Part shown: positions 17,778 to 26,536 of the stretch, one piece after another | Position numbering within the stretch: position 1 is the first letter of the stretch | Layout of the letters: the number at the start of each line of letters is the position of its first letter | Source of the DNA: DIGJ01 sp031553075 | Lineage (GTDB): Bacteria > Bacillota > Clostridia > Lachnospirales > Lachnospiraceae | DNA: 64,000 nucleotides | Direction of reading: 5' to 3' | NCBI GenBank assembly: GCA_031553075.1 | Contig: JAVBLX010000069.1 | Location: 9,659-73,658, forward strand | Made by a program: the position numbers and the translations under genes | Notes under the pieces: generated by a model | What the model was told of the DNA's origin: nothing | Seen by the model: only the letters and a program-made list of their open reading frames with translations | The model's database searches: none

Positions 17778-19436
17778 ATGAAAAAAAAGCGAACTATTCT
17801 TATAGTAGATGACAACCTGATAAATCGGGAATTGCTTCGTAAAATTCTTTCCAGAGAATATACGATTTTGGAAGCGCAGCATGGAAAAGAAGCTTTGGAA
17901 ATATTAGAGCAAAAGGCAGATATTATTTCTGCAATCTTACTAGATTTGATTATGCCTGTTATGAATGGATATGAATTTTTGGAGATTCAGCAGAAAAACC
18001 CAGATTATGCAAAAATACCTGTTATTGTTACTACTCAAAAAGAGGGGGATCAAAGTGAATTGGAAACTTTGTCTTATGGAGCTTCTGATTTTCTTGTAAA
18101 ACCCTACAAACCTACAATTATGCTGAGTCGTCTTGCAAATATCATCAAGCTTAGAGAGACGGCAGCATTTGCCAATATTGTAGAGCGAGATTCCTTAACT
18201 GGTTTATATAATAAGGAAGCTTTTTTTACAAAAGCAAGTAGCTTTATAGCTGAAAATCCAGATAAAAAATTGGATATTATCTGTTTGGATTTAGAGAGCT
18301 TTAAAATGGTTAATGATATGTATGGGGAAGTGGTAGGAGATGCTCTTCTTTGTTATATTGCAATGCAGATGAATTTAAAAATGGCGGGTATGGACGTAAT
18401 TTCCTGCAGAGCTAATGGAGATGTATTTTTTATTATCATGGAACGACGAGAAGGTTTTGAGAAAAACCTGACACAGTATGCGATGGAGATAATTAATAAC
18501 TATCCACTTAATATGCGGGTGACAGTTAAATTTGGTGTATACCAGATTCAAGATGATAATCTGTCTGTTCGTGCCATGTGTGACCGGGCTTTGTGGGCTG
18601 TACAGACCATAAAAGGAAAATTTGAGAGTTTTTGCGCTGTCTATAATGACTCAATGCGAGAGGAGTTGTTGAGGGAACAGGTGATAACCAACGAAATGGA
18701 ATCTGCCCTGGAAGAGGGACAATTTCTTCTTTACTTCCAACCTAAGGTGAACCTGGAGAGTGGAGCAATTGTGGGTGTAGAAGCATTGGTTCGCTGGCAG
18801 CATCCGGAAAAGGGACTTTTATTGCCTAAAGATTTTGTACCAATTTTTGAAAAAAATGGGTTTATTACTGAACTGGATCATTTTGTCTGGGAAACGGTAT
18901 GCAAACAGATAAAGAAGTGGAAAGAGGATGGATATACACCGGTTAACATATCGGTTAATCTATCAAAGGTGTATATTTACAACCCGAATCTGCCCCAATT
19001 ACTATTGAGATTGATGGAGCGATATGAGGTGGAACCACGATATTTATCTTTGGAGATTACTGAAGCAACTTATACCGAGAATGCAAGAGAACTGATAGAA
19101 CAGGTGTCTGTATTAAAAAAAATGGGATTTTCCATTGTTATGGATAATTTTGGGAAGGGCTATTCCTCTCTTAGTATGTTATCAGAAGTGCCAATGGATA
19201 CAATGAAGCTGGATATGGCTATCTTACACAATAGTAGTAATAAATCACGTAGTGAAAGTGTAATAAGTATTCTTTTTAATCTTGGGAAACAGCTGGGACT
19301 TACGGTCGTCGCAGAAGGAATTGAAACAGAGGAGCAGGTGGAATTTTTAAAAGAGATTGATTGTAAAATCGGGCAGGGTTTTCACTTTTATAAGCCTATG
19401 CCGCAAGCAGAGTTTAGTAATCTAATGATAAAATAA
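17778..19436 (+). CDS. Response regulator with degenerate GGDEF and EAL domains
   Basis: 552 aa from ATG 17778 (GGAG upstream); an upstream in-frame start at 17721 lacks support. The receiver domain has D11-D12 and phospho-acceptor D56 (LLDLIMPVMNG). The GGDEF domain (about 135-295) reads ANGDVF at the active-site turn, so it should not make c-di-GMP. The EAL domain (about 310-550) keeps EALVRW, NISVNLS, LEITEA, KLD, VVAEGIETEEQ and QGFHFYKP but has DNFGKG for canonical DDFGTG. It may be a phosphodiesterase of reduced activity or a c-di-GMP sensor controlled by phosphorylation. Confidence 0.88.
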   Translation: MKKKRTILIVDDNLINRELLRKILSREYTILEAQHGKEALEILEQKADIISAILLDLIMPVMNGYEFLEIQQKNPDYAKIPVIVTTQKEGDQSELETLSYGASDFLVKPYKPTIMLSRLANIIKLRETAAFANIVERDSLTGLYNKEAFFTKASSFIAENPDKKLDIICLDLESFKMVNDMYGEVVGDALLCYIAMQMNLKMAGMDVISCRANGDVFFIIMERREGFEKNLTQYAMEIINNYPLNMRVTVKFGVYQIQDDNLSVRAMCDRALWAVQTIKGKFESFCAVYNDSMREELLREQVITNEMESALEEGQFLLYFQPKVNLESGAIVGVEALVRWQHPEKGLLLPKDFVPIFEKNGFITELDHFVWETVCKQIKKWKEDGYTPVNISVNLSKVYIYNPNLPQLLLRLMERYEVEPRYLSLEITEATYTENARELIEQVSVLKKMGFSIVMDNFGKGYSSLSMLSEVPMDTMKLDMAILHNSSNKSRSESVISILFNLGKQLGLTVVAEGIETEEQVEFLKEIDCKIGQGFHFYKPMPQAEFSNLMIK

Positions 19437-19455
19437 ACTGGGAAAAGGTGAAATT

Positions 19456-19809
19456 ATGAGTGAGCTTTTGGAAAGATGTAAGGTATACGGAGTTGACGTT
19501 GAAGGTGTAATGGACCGTTTTATGGATGATGAGGAATTGTTTGAAACCTGTCTGGAAGCATTTGTGGTGGATGGGAATTTTGCAAAACTGGGTCAGAACA
19601 TTCAGGAGAAGAAATATAAGGAAGCATTTGAAAATGCTCATACACTAAAAGGTGTTGCTGCAAATATGGGGCTGATACCTTTGTATGAGATTGTTTCCGA
19701 AGTAACAGAGCAATTAAGAGCAGATAACTATGATAACTTAGAACCAAAATACGAAAAAATCTGTATAGAACAAGATAACGTAAAAGGATTGTTACAAAAA
19801 AAAGTGTGA
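19456..19809 (+). CDS. Histidine phosphotransfer (HPt) protein
   Basis: 117 aa, all-helical, with the HPt motif FENAHTLKGVAANMGL; His62 is the phospho-acceptor. AAAAGGTG precedes the start. It lies 20 bases after the REC-GGDEF-EAL gene and before a hybrid histidine kinase, the pieces needed for a kinase-receiver-HPt-receiver relay. Partner choice is inferred from position. Confidence 0.88.
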   Translation: MSELLERCKVYGVDVEGVMDRFMDDEELFETCLEAFVVDGNFAKLGQNIQEKKYKEAFENAHTLKGVAANMGLIPLYEIVSEVTEQLRADNYDNLEPKYEKICIEQDNVKGLLQKKV

Positions 19810-19892
19810 ATCTAATATAGTTTTTATAAGCTATATGGGGGGATCTGCAAAAAAAGGTCTCTATGGTTTTTGAGAGATAAAAGGTAGAACAA

Positions 19893-22800
19893 ATGAAAAA
19901 AAACTGCGGAACTTATAAAGGAATATTATTTCTGTTTTTTGTTTTTTTCATCATACTCAACTTGGGGGGAAACTCAAAAATTGTCAAGGCAGAAGAAGAG
20001 CTTCCAAAGACATTTACATATACTTATGATGGAAGTGTGTATTCAGACAGGCTTGTTTATGCTGCTATGAAAAGACTGGATGTTGAAGCAGCCGTTCACA
20101 TTATGCCCATGACAGAAGCAATCGAAAATGTTAACACTGGTCGATATGATGGTATTTGCGGGCAGGTTCCAGGATTGGAAGAGAGCTATCCAAATCTTGT
20201 TATGGTGCCATTTGAAACCTGGAGGACGGATTTTTGTGTCTATGGTTTGAAGGAGAAAGAAGGAAGCTTTACCCGTTGGGAGGACTTAAAGGGCTATCGT
20301 GTAGGAAGCCTGATTAAAAAGAGTGTGATTAGGAAAAAAATGCCCCAGAATGTAGCGGCATTTATCGAAAAACCCACCTTGACGGAGCTTTATGAATCGC
20401 TACGATCTGGTGAGTGTGATGTAATTATATTAACAAATACTGGGAAAAATGAACTTATCATGCCTTTTGACATGTCGTATATGGGTAGTGTGGACAATAT
20501 ACCGTCCTATATTTATCTAAACAAAAAATATGAGAATGCAATTCCAAAGCTGGTAAAAGTTTTGAAGGAATTGAAAGAAGATGGTACGTTTAAAAAGATT
20601 TATAGTTCTGAGTTAATTCAGAAGAATAAGCAAAAATCCGTACTGTATCTTTCCTCCTATTCTTCTGAACTTAATTGGGAGAGAAATATTTCAGAGGGTA
20701 TTGGTTCGGTGTTTAATCTGGATGAAGATCTGGGGTACCGAGTCGTGAACTTAAACTCTTACAAGGTCCAAAACCTGGAGCTTCGGGACAACCTGGCGAT
20801 AGGCTCAATCCGAAGTAGTTTTTTAAAGGACCCGCCAGTTGCAGTGATTGTTTCAGACAATCCGGCACTGGAATTTGTAGTGAACTATTACAATTTTTTA
20901 TTTTATAATATTCCAATCGTCTTTTGTGGCGTAAATAATTTTGATCCCCAAATGCTGTCTGGACTTAAAAACATAACTGGTGTTGTGGAAAAATATTCTA
21001 TTAAAGAAACAGTGGAAGAAATGTTGAAGATGTTCCCGGATACGGAGGAGATCTTTGTTATCAATGACTATTCGGAGACGGGTGTCGCCCAGCGAAATGA
21101 AGTAATTGAACAGACTTCTTTTTTGGAAGGTCGTATAAAAATCACTCATAATGAAAATATGCCTCTTGAGGATTTATATGAGGTGGTTTCCAATAGGAAG
21201 GAAAACACATTGATTCTTACCGGCCCCTTTTTTACCGATATGAATGGAAATAATCATAATCAGTCGGAATTTCAAAGAAAACTGGCTCAGGTGTCTAACG
21301 TTCCCATTTTTGGTTTTTTTGATACTACCCAGGGCTATGGACAAATAGGCGGTAAGTATACAGATGGGGTGATGCAGGGAAAATTGGCAGCACAAATCGT
21401 TTGTGATATTTTTTATGGCAAGGATATCCCTGAGATTAATCAAGGCTTGGATACGAATCAATGGATTTTTGATTCAAATATTTTGAAGTTATATCACATT
21501 GACAAATCGGTGCTTCCAAAAGGAAGTATTTTATTAAATGAAAAAAAATCATTAAGGGAAACCAACCCTGCCTTGTTTGTAGGTATTGTTACAGCTTCCA
21601 TAGCAGGGGTGATAACGATTGCAATTTTAAGTTATTTCCTTATCCTGCTTAAGAAGAGGAATGCGCAGCTGGATGTTGCCAGAGCAGAGGCTGTCGAAAA
21701 AAAGGAGGCGCTGAAGCATGCTTATCAGGATATTCAAAATGTGGTGGAAAGTGTACCAACGCCAATTATGATTATACAACCGACAAAACGAGTTTTTGTG
21801 TTTATGAACCGAGCATGGCTTGAGCTTTTTGAGATACCAGCGGCAGAGGAAATCTTAGGCATGTGTTATGGGGAAGAAGGTTATTTGACAGTTGGTTCCA
21901 TGGAAAAGGAACTGGTAAAGGCAGCAGCAAGTAATGAAATCTGTGCCTGGGATTGGGAATACATTACGCCTACAGGCAAAACCTTCGAGGCATCCCTGAC
22001 TGCCAGGAAAATCACTTATAATGGAGAAGAATGTTTGGTAATTGCCCACAAGGATTTGACAGAGGAACGGCGGAAAGAAAAAATGCTGGAAAGCATTGCA
22101 GAGAAGGAAAGAGAAGCAAGCCAGATTAAGAGTCGATTTTTAATGAACATTGGGCATGAAATCCGTACTCCGATGAATGTGATAGTGGGTATGACTCAGC
22201 TTATGAAGGATGCCGGTGACCCTAAAGTGATACTGGAACACACGGGAAAAATGGAGAATGCTTCCAGACATTTGCTTCTTATGGTGGATAACCTTTTGGA
22301 TATGTCCATTATTGAAGATGGAAAGCTGTGCCTGAAAGAGGAGAAGGTATCGCTTAGCAGTACGGTTTCCTTTATTGCAGATATGTTCCAATTTGAAGGG
22401 GAAAAGCGTAATATTAGTATAAAAACGGATCTTTCAGGTGTAAAGAATGATATTGTAATTACAGACGCTGTTCGTATTTCACAGGTTCTCAGTAATCTAC
22501 TGTCTAATGGAGTGAAGTTCTCCCGGGACAATGGGGTTGTTGAGCTTACTATAGAGGAGGAAGTAAAGGGAAGATGCCAATCTATTTACCGGATACAGGT
22601 GCGGGATTATGGTATTGGAATGGGAGCAGATACGCTTGATTCTTTGTTTAAAACATTTTCTCAGGGAGACGACAGTTCTACCAGGCGTTATGGGGGAATT
22701 GGGCTGGGACTTGTAATCTGTAAAAACATAGTTGAAATGATGGGTGGCAGCATTTCTGTTGCTAGTAAGGTGGATAAGGGAAGCACTTTTACGGTGGACC

Positions 22801-23273
22801 TGGAGTTCCAGGTATGGGACCGGGAAGTCGTAAAGAAAAATCAGGGCTTGGCTGAAATAAATGAAGGGGATACAGAATTAGAGTTCGAGCATCTTCGGGT
22901 TCTGGTAGTGGACGATATTGAAATTAATCGGAAAATTGTGACTTCCCTGTTGAAGAAAAGAAAAGTCCGGGTTACGGAAGCAGAGAATGGGCAAGAGGCG
23001 GTAACGGTGATTTCCACTTCACCGGAAGGCTACTACGACATGATTTTGATGGATGTTCAAATGCCAATAATGGATGGATGCCAGGCAACAGCGGTGATTC
23101 GTGGGTTGAATCGCAAGGATACGGATAAGCTGCCAATTGTTGCAATGACGGCCAATGTGCTTCAGTCGGATGTGGATTTCGTGATGAAGGCAGGGATGAA
23201 TGGACATTTGGGAAAACCGATATCCATTCAGAGTATTGAAACTGCTTTGCGGGAATTTTGCTTGAAGAGGTAG
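19893..23273 (+). CDS. Hybrid sensor histidine kinase with two extracellular sensor domains
   Basis: 1126 aa. A signal peptide/first membrane helix (about 10-30) is followed by an SBP_bac_3-like domain (about 37-240), then an ABC_sub_bind-like periplasmic-binding domain (about 250-540; VLYLSSYSSELNWE, VIVSDNPALEFV, FFDTTQGYGQIGG). A membrane helix lies at about 560-582, a PAS-like region at about 615-730, HisKA with His755 (NIGHEIRTPMN), HATPase (NLLSNGVKFS, DYGIGMG, GGIGLGL) and a receiver with D1054 (LMDVQMP). It probably senses an extracellular small molecule and passes phosphate through the HPt protein to the EAL regulator. A terminator follows. Confidence 0.92.
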   Translation: MKKNCGTYKGILFLFFVFFIILNLGGNSKIVKAEEELPKTFTYTYDGSVYSDRLVYAAMKRLDVEAAVHIMPMTEAIENVNTGRYDGICGQVPGLEESYPNLVMVPFETWRTDFCVYGLKEKEGSFTRWEDLKGYRVGSLIKKSVIRKKMPQNVAAFIEKPTLTELYESLRSGECDVIILTNTGKNELIMPFDMSYMGSVDNIPSYIYLNKKYENAIPKLVKVLKELKEDGTFKKIYSSELIQKNKQKSVLYLSSYSSELNWERNISEGIGSVFNLDEDLGYRVVNLNSYKVQNLELRDNLAIGSIRSSFLKDPPVAVIVSDNPALEFVVNYYNFLFYNIPIVFCGVNNFDPQMLSGLKNITGVVEKYSIKETVEEMLKMFPDTEEIFVINDYSETGVAQRNEVIEQTSFLEGRIKITHNENMPLEDLYEVVSNRKENTLILTGPFFTDMNGNNHNQSEFQRKLAQVSNVPIFGFFDTTQGYGQIGGKYTDGVMQGKLAAQIVCDIFYGKDIPEINQGLDTNQWIFDSNILKLYHIDKSVLPKGSILLNEKKSLRETNPALFVGIVTASIAGVITIAILSYFLILLKKRNAQLDVARAEAVEKKEALKHAYQDIQNVVESVPTPIMIIQPTKRVFVFMNRAWLELFEIPAAEEILGMCYGEEGYLTVGSMEKELVKAAASNEICAWDWEYITPTGKTFEASLTARKITYNGEECLVIAHKDLTEERRKEKMLESIAEKEREASQIKSRFLMNIGHEIRTPMNVIVGMTQLMKDAGDPKVILEHTGKMENASRHLLLMVDNLLDMSIIEDGKLCLKEEKVSLSSTVSFIADMFQFEGEKRNISIKTDLSGVKNDIVITDAVRISQVLSNLLSNGVKFSRDNGVVELTIEEEVKGRCQSIYRIQVRDYGIGMGADTLDSLFKTFSQGDDSSTRRYGGIGLGLVICKNIVEMMGGSISVASKVDKGSTFTVDLEFQVWDREVVKKNQGLAEINEGDTELEFEHLRVLVVDDIEINRKIVTSLLKKRKVRVTEAENGQEAVTVISTSPEGYYDMILMDVQMPIMDGCQATAVIRGLNRKDTDKLPIVAMTANVLQSDVDFVMKAGMNGHLGKPISIQSIETALREFCLKR

Positions 23274-23316
23274 GAAAATGGGTCGATGAAACATGTTAAA
23301 GAATAAATGTGGGTCG

Positions 23317-23345
23317 TTGACGAATGGAAATTCATTTGCTATAAT
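23317..23345 (+). promoter_or_regulatory. Consensus sigma-A promoter between the hybrid kinase and tRNA-Arg
   Basis: TTGACG (23317-23322), 17 bases, TATAAT (23340-23345). The predicted start (about 23352) falls on the first bases of the hairpin at 23350-23378. It most likely drives tRNA-Arg 150 bases downstream. Confidence 0.65.
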
Positions 23346-23349
23346 AAGA

Positions 23350-23383
23350 CAGTAGCTTGCGGAAGTGGTAAGCTACTGTTTTT
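23350..23383 (+). terminator. Terminator after the hybrid kinase gene, overlapping a promoter start
   Basis: CAGTAGCTT (23350-23358) pairs with AAGCTACTG (23370-23378), followed by TTTTTAAGTTTTT. It fits an intrinsic terminator for the upstream kinase gene, 77 bases past its stop. Confidence 0.75.
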
Positions 23384-23505
23384 AAGTTTTTATTTGATTG
23401 GGTTCCTTTAGTTAAGTGAATGTAATAAACCCCTCCTAAGGTCACTTAGAAACAATCCCCCTTAGGAAAAAAGGAAAGTGTTGCAAGTCCGAAAATTTAA
23501 TAGAT

Positions 23506-23581
23506 GTCTCCGTAGCTCAGTGGATAGAGCACTCGCCTCCTAAGCGAGGGGTCGGACGTTCAAATCGTCTCGGGGACGCCA
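23506..23581 (+). tRNA. tRNA-Arg, anticodon CCT
   Basis: 76 nt with an encoded CCA end. Acceptor stem GTCTCCG/CGGGGAC (one G-T pair), D arm TAGCTCAGTGGATAGAGCA, anticodon stem CTCGC/GCGAG around loop CTCCTAA (anticodon CCT, reading AGG), and T arm GGACG-TTCAAAT-CGTCT. This isoacceptor gene is a frequent integration site for mobile elements, and an accessory region follows it here. Confidence 0.95.
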
Positions 23582-23589
23582 GAAATGAC

Positions 23590-23630
23590 GCCGAAAACCC
23601 TGTAAAATCAAGGTTTTCGGCTTTATATAT
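23590..23630 (+). terminator. Terminator after tRNA-Arg
   Basis: GCCGAAAACC (23590-23599) pairs with GGTTTTCGGC (23612-23621) with a 12-base loop; TTTATATATTTT follows. It starts 9 bases after the tRNA. Confidence 0.8.
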
Positions 23631-23663
23631 TTTCCGAGAGAATTTGAATTCGTAGCAAATTGC

Positions 23664-23798
23664 GATTAGCAGGAGCGATTTTTGCTAATAGATTAGACCA
23701 TAGAGAAGTTGAACTAAAGTATTTCGGCACAAATTAGCTTGCTAATGATTAGCAGGATTTTCACGAAGTTTGCTAATGAAATAGCTCTCCTGCTAATC
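23664..23798. repeat. Dispersed GATTAGCAGGA repeats after tRNA-Arg
   Basis: GATTAGCAGGA occurs at 23664-23674 and 23747-23757 and inverted as TCCTGCTAATC at 23788-23798, with further TGCTAAT/ATTAGC cores between. No gene is visible from 23582 to 23999. The repeats could be recombinase or regulator binding sites left by an integrated element; this is inference. Confidence 0.5.
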
Positions 23799-23999
23799 TG
23801 CCAAAAAATCGTGCTAAAAACCAACTCATTCAACAAGGCAGATATACAGATTGCATTGATGAGCTAATATTCAAGATAGCAAATGCACCTGTGAAGAAGT
23901 TGAAAGTTAGTGGGAAAATCTGTGGACATATGATATAATCAGCTTGATTAAGCAAAGTGGATTATAGATTATTTATATTTTTTGAAGGAGGATTTTTTC

Positions 24000-24422
24000 A
24001 TGATTACACCCTATCTTGTATTTAATGGCGACTGCCAAGATGCGTTGGATTTTTATCGCTCGGTTTTTCCGTGTGGAGAGTTAAAAGTCATGAATTATGG
24101 AGATTATATGCCGGAGGGGTCTAAGACTCCACCTGAATTGTTGCGAACATGGGTAATGCACGGTGAAATGGAGGTCTGTGGTACAAATATCTGGTTCGCT
24201 GATGAAGCGACACCATTTACCAAGGGTGAAAGTATTAAGCTATCTGCTTCTATTTCCACGGGTAAAGAAGCTACTGCTGTCTTTGATGCACTTTGTGTAG
24301 GTGGTACGGTAACGCTCCCGCCAACGGAAACATTTTACAGCGTGTTCCATGCCGCTGTAACGGATAAATTTGGTGTGAGCTGGAATGTTGTTGCATTGGA
24401 ACAGCCTGCGAGAAAGGAATGA
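24000..24422 (+). CDS. VOC (glyoxalase/PhnB-like) family protein
   Basis: 140 aa from ATG 24000, which has AAGGAGGA; an in-frame start at 23982 lies inside the ribosome site. It has the PhnB-like pattern YLVFNGDCQDALDFYRSVF, GDYMPEG, MEVCGTNIWFADE and a C-terminal DKFGVSWNVV. The family folds as paired beta-alpha-beta-beta-beta units, and many members are uncharacterised. Lone gene in the accessory region; substrate unknown. Confidence 0.85.
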   Translation: MITPYLVFNGDCQDALDFYRSVFPCGELKVMNYGDYMPEGSKTPPELLRTWVMHGEMEVCGTNIWFADEATPFTKGESIKLSASISTGKEATAVFDALCVGGTVTLPPTETFYSVFHAAVTDKFGVSWNVVALEQPARKE

Positions 24423-24439
24423 GAATTACATTTCTGACT

Positions 24440-25097
24440 TCCGCTAATAAGCATAAAAGGCAAAATCTACGCTTTGCTGGGTAGAAACGGAGCAGGAAAA
24501 ACCACCGCAATGAAAATGCTGTTACAGCTTGCTTTTCCAACAAACGGTGATATTCGTTTGTTTGAAAATATTTTTCTCGGATATTTCTGCTATTTTCTTG
24601 CGACTAATGAACAGAGAACTTTATCATATATTGATGAACGCCTCTACATTAATTATAAAAAGAATTTTGTGTACGTAAGCCCTGGCAAAGCTAAGGAAGA
24701 GAAAAAGAAAACATATATTTTTTCTTTACCAGAAGATGGTATAACCTTCGAAGTTTATTACTGGTTCGGACCTGCAATAACTCCTTGGGGAGAAATACCA
24801 TTTTATCGTGTTAGGCATATTCGCGATACTTTTCCCGAGGCGGTGACCAGTGAGGTTATTAATGAATCAGGTGTAGGGGTTATTGATTTGGATAATTCAT
24901 CCATAGCAGATGCTGTAGTTATAATCCAGAATCTGATAACAATGGTAGAAGATAAATATCACTATCTTGGTATTGACAATTATCCGATGAGCTTTGATGT
25001 GATTGTCAAATATCAAGGAAAAGAATATTCAATTCCTTGCAATAATAAAGACGAAGTCATTATAAGGAATGTAATCTCTTATAATATTGCTGAATGA
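24440..25097 (+). pseudogene. Chimeric reading frame: ABC-ATPase fragment joined to an unknown C-terminal part
   Basis: From about 24440 to 24566 the frame reads the Walker A region of a BcrA/LanF-type ABC ATPase (GKIYALLGRNGAGKTTAMKMLLQLAFPTNGDIRLF). The match then stops abruptly and about 175 unrelated residues follow without a frame break. No Walker B, signature motif or ABC N-terminus is present, and the only start is a TTG at 24474. The ABC part is clearly a deletion remnant. The C-terminal part (VYYWFGPAITPWGEIPFYRV, SIADAVVIIQNLITMVEDKYHYLGI) is unrecognised and may be the end of another gene. Confidence 0.65.
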
Positions 25098-25103
25098 ATC
25101 CGT

Positions 25104-25146
25104 AAATCCTGCGGTATAAACCTACGTATCGCAGGATTTTATTTTT
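25104..25146 (+). terminator. Terminator after the chimeric frame
   Basis: AAATCCTGCG (25104-25113) pairs with CGCAGGATTT (25130-25139), followed by TATTTTTT. It lies 7 bases past the stop. Confidence 0.75.
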
Positions 25147-25443
25147 TACTCTTTTTCCTTGTTGTTAATAGTATATTTGTCGAATCCTGTCGAATTTTAA
25201 TTCTTTTGCAAAAACACAAAGTATGGTAAAATATTATTAATCAAATACTCTACTCATTGATGATTTTTCCTGTGACAATATTGGTAGTATAAGTAAAAAT
25301 ATCGTGGTATTGTCATTCGGTTTCATTTCTAAAAACGTTATTCTCACATCTCTATAATTTTCTTTCAAGGCACGTATAAATATGAATTAATTTTTTATTC
25401 GACAAAATTCGACAAAAATCTACTGGAATTTGTGATATAGTTT

Positions 25444-25548
25444 CATAAAGGGATCATAAAGAGATCATAAAGAGGAATAGGATACCTTGAATTGAAGGTA
25501 CTTTAAAGGAATTTAAATAAGGACTATATGAAATGGACTATATGAAAT
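25444..25548. repeat. Short tandem repeats upstream of the recombinase-flanked segment
   Basis: Three 11-bp units of the form CATAAAGRGAT/GA run from 25444 to 25476, and two perfect 14-bp units GGACTATATGAAAT from 25521 to 25548. The surrounding stretch 25147-25571 has no gene and is A/T-rich. The repeats end 24 bases before the -35 element of the promoter at 25572. Confidence 0.6.
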
Positions 25549-25571
25549 GGACAGGTAAGACTGTATTTTTG

Positions 25572-25600
25572 TTGAAAAAAGAGATGTTTAGAAGTATAAT
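25572..25600 (+). promoter_or_regulatory. Sigma-A promoter reading into the putative invertible segment
   Basis: TTGAAA (25572-25577), 17 bases, TATAAT (25595-25600). The -10 element overlaps the outer arm of recombination site A, and the expected start (about 25607) lies left of its centre. The promoter would stay in place if the segment inverted. Confidence 0.75.
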
Positions 25601-25621
25601 GAAGGATAATAAAGTATTATC
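25596..25621. repeat. Putative recombination site A
   Basis: ATAATGAAGGATAATA-AAG-TATTATC: 7-bp inverted arms GATAATA/TATTATC around the asymmetric centre AAG (25612-25614). Site B (27399-27424) has the same 16-bp left arm and 7-bp right arm but the centre CTT. The central 7 bases of A (TAAAGTA) are thus the reverse complement of those of B, the relation expected of an inversion pair. Confidence 0.65.
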
Positions 25622-25675
25622 ATACTTGTGTTTGATAAATAATTTTTAGAATAAACTAGAGATGGAGTGAATGAG

Positions 25676-26536
25676 ATGTTAGAAATAATTGCGCAACCAC
25701 TGCTAGAAGCAGCAGCCCAAACTTTTATAGGAGCCATAGCTGGATACACTTTTGATAAAGTCAAGAACGGTATTTATAAAGATAATACATTTGATGGCGC
25801 TTTTGACTTATGGCAAAGAGGCATACATTGTAAAAATATTGATTTTGGCGATACAGTGGCATTTGATGGCCTTATTTCACCATATGTGCAATTGTTTCCA
25901 CGAGACCCGTATCAAAATGCTATTCGATGGAACACTCTTTATAATTTTGAAGGCAAAATTGATGCCAAAGAATTTAGCAATTTAGAATTTTATGCTGGGT
26001 CAGATGAAACTATTAGGACTGGTTCTCTAAATGGCGAAACATTGATTGGATTGTATAATCGTTATGGATATATAGGTGAAGGAGTTTTAGGCGTTATATC
26101 AACATCATATTTATTAAAGCATATTCCAGAATTCTTTAATGAAAGCTTTTATGGAGTTCACGCCCAAATTACAGGAACACTATCAAAATGTCCATCACAA
26201 CATGGTTTTGTTGCTCAAGGAATGTTTCAAAAGGTTGGTGTCCCCCTAAATACAGATCGATATAAAGAAATCCCTTATTTAAAGATTAATTCAATTAAAC
26301 TTTATAGGAAAGAAAGGGATAAAATATGTTCTCTTCTTGGCTCCCCGTGGGCGGCAACATCAGAAACTACAGAACCATATTTGGTACAATATGGTTACTT
26401 TAGTAATGCGTTAGAGATAAGCAATTGCATTAAAAACATTGTGCAGTCACCATCTTGGAACAAAGTACAAGTATTTTATGATGCCATAAAAGCCCCCTCT
26501 CCATCACTTAGCTTCACAGATAATTTTATACGTTAA
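25676..26536 (+). CDS. Unknown 286-aa protein, gene X of the putative switch
   Basis: ATG 25676 is placed 7 bases after GGAGTG; a GTG at 25667 is a weaker start. The N-terminus (LLEAAAQTFIGAIAGYTFDKVKNG) is a small-residue-rich helix that could touch a membrane. The rest is beta-rich, with GDTVAFDGLISPYVQLFP and FYGVHAQITGTLSKCP, which might be an OB-like or similar beta domain. I do not recognise a family. It begins 62 bases after the centre of site A and overlaps the 3' end of the convergent gene Y by 11 bases. Confidence 0.75.
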   Translation: MLEIIAQPLLEAAAQTFIGAIAGYTFDKVKNGIYKDNTFDGAFDLWQRGIHCKNIDFGDTVAFDGLISPYVQLFPRDPYQNAIRWNTLYNFEGKIDAKEFSNLEFYAGSDETIRTGSLNGETLIGLYNRYGYIGEGVLGVISTSYLLKHIPEFFNESFYGVHAQITGTLSKCPSQHGFVAQGMFQKVGVPLNTDRYKEIPYLKINSIKLYRKERDKICSLLGSPWAATSETTEPYLVQYGYFSNALEISNCIKNIVQSPSWNKVQVFYDAIKAPSPSLSFTDNFIR

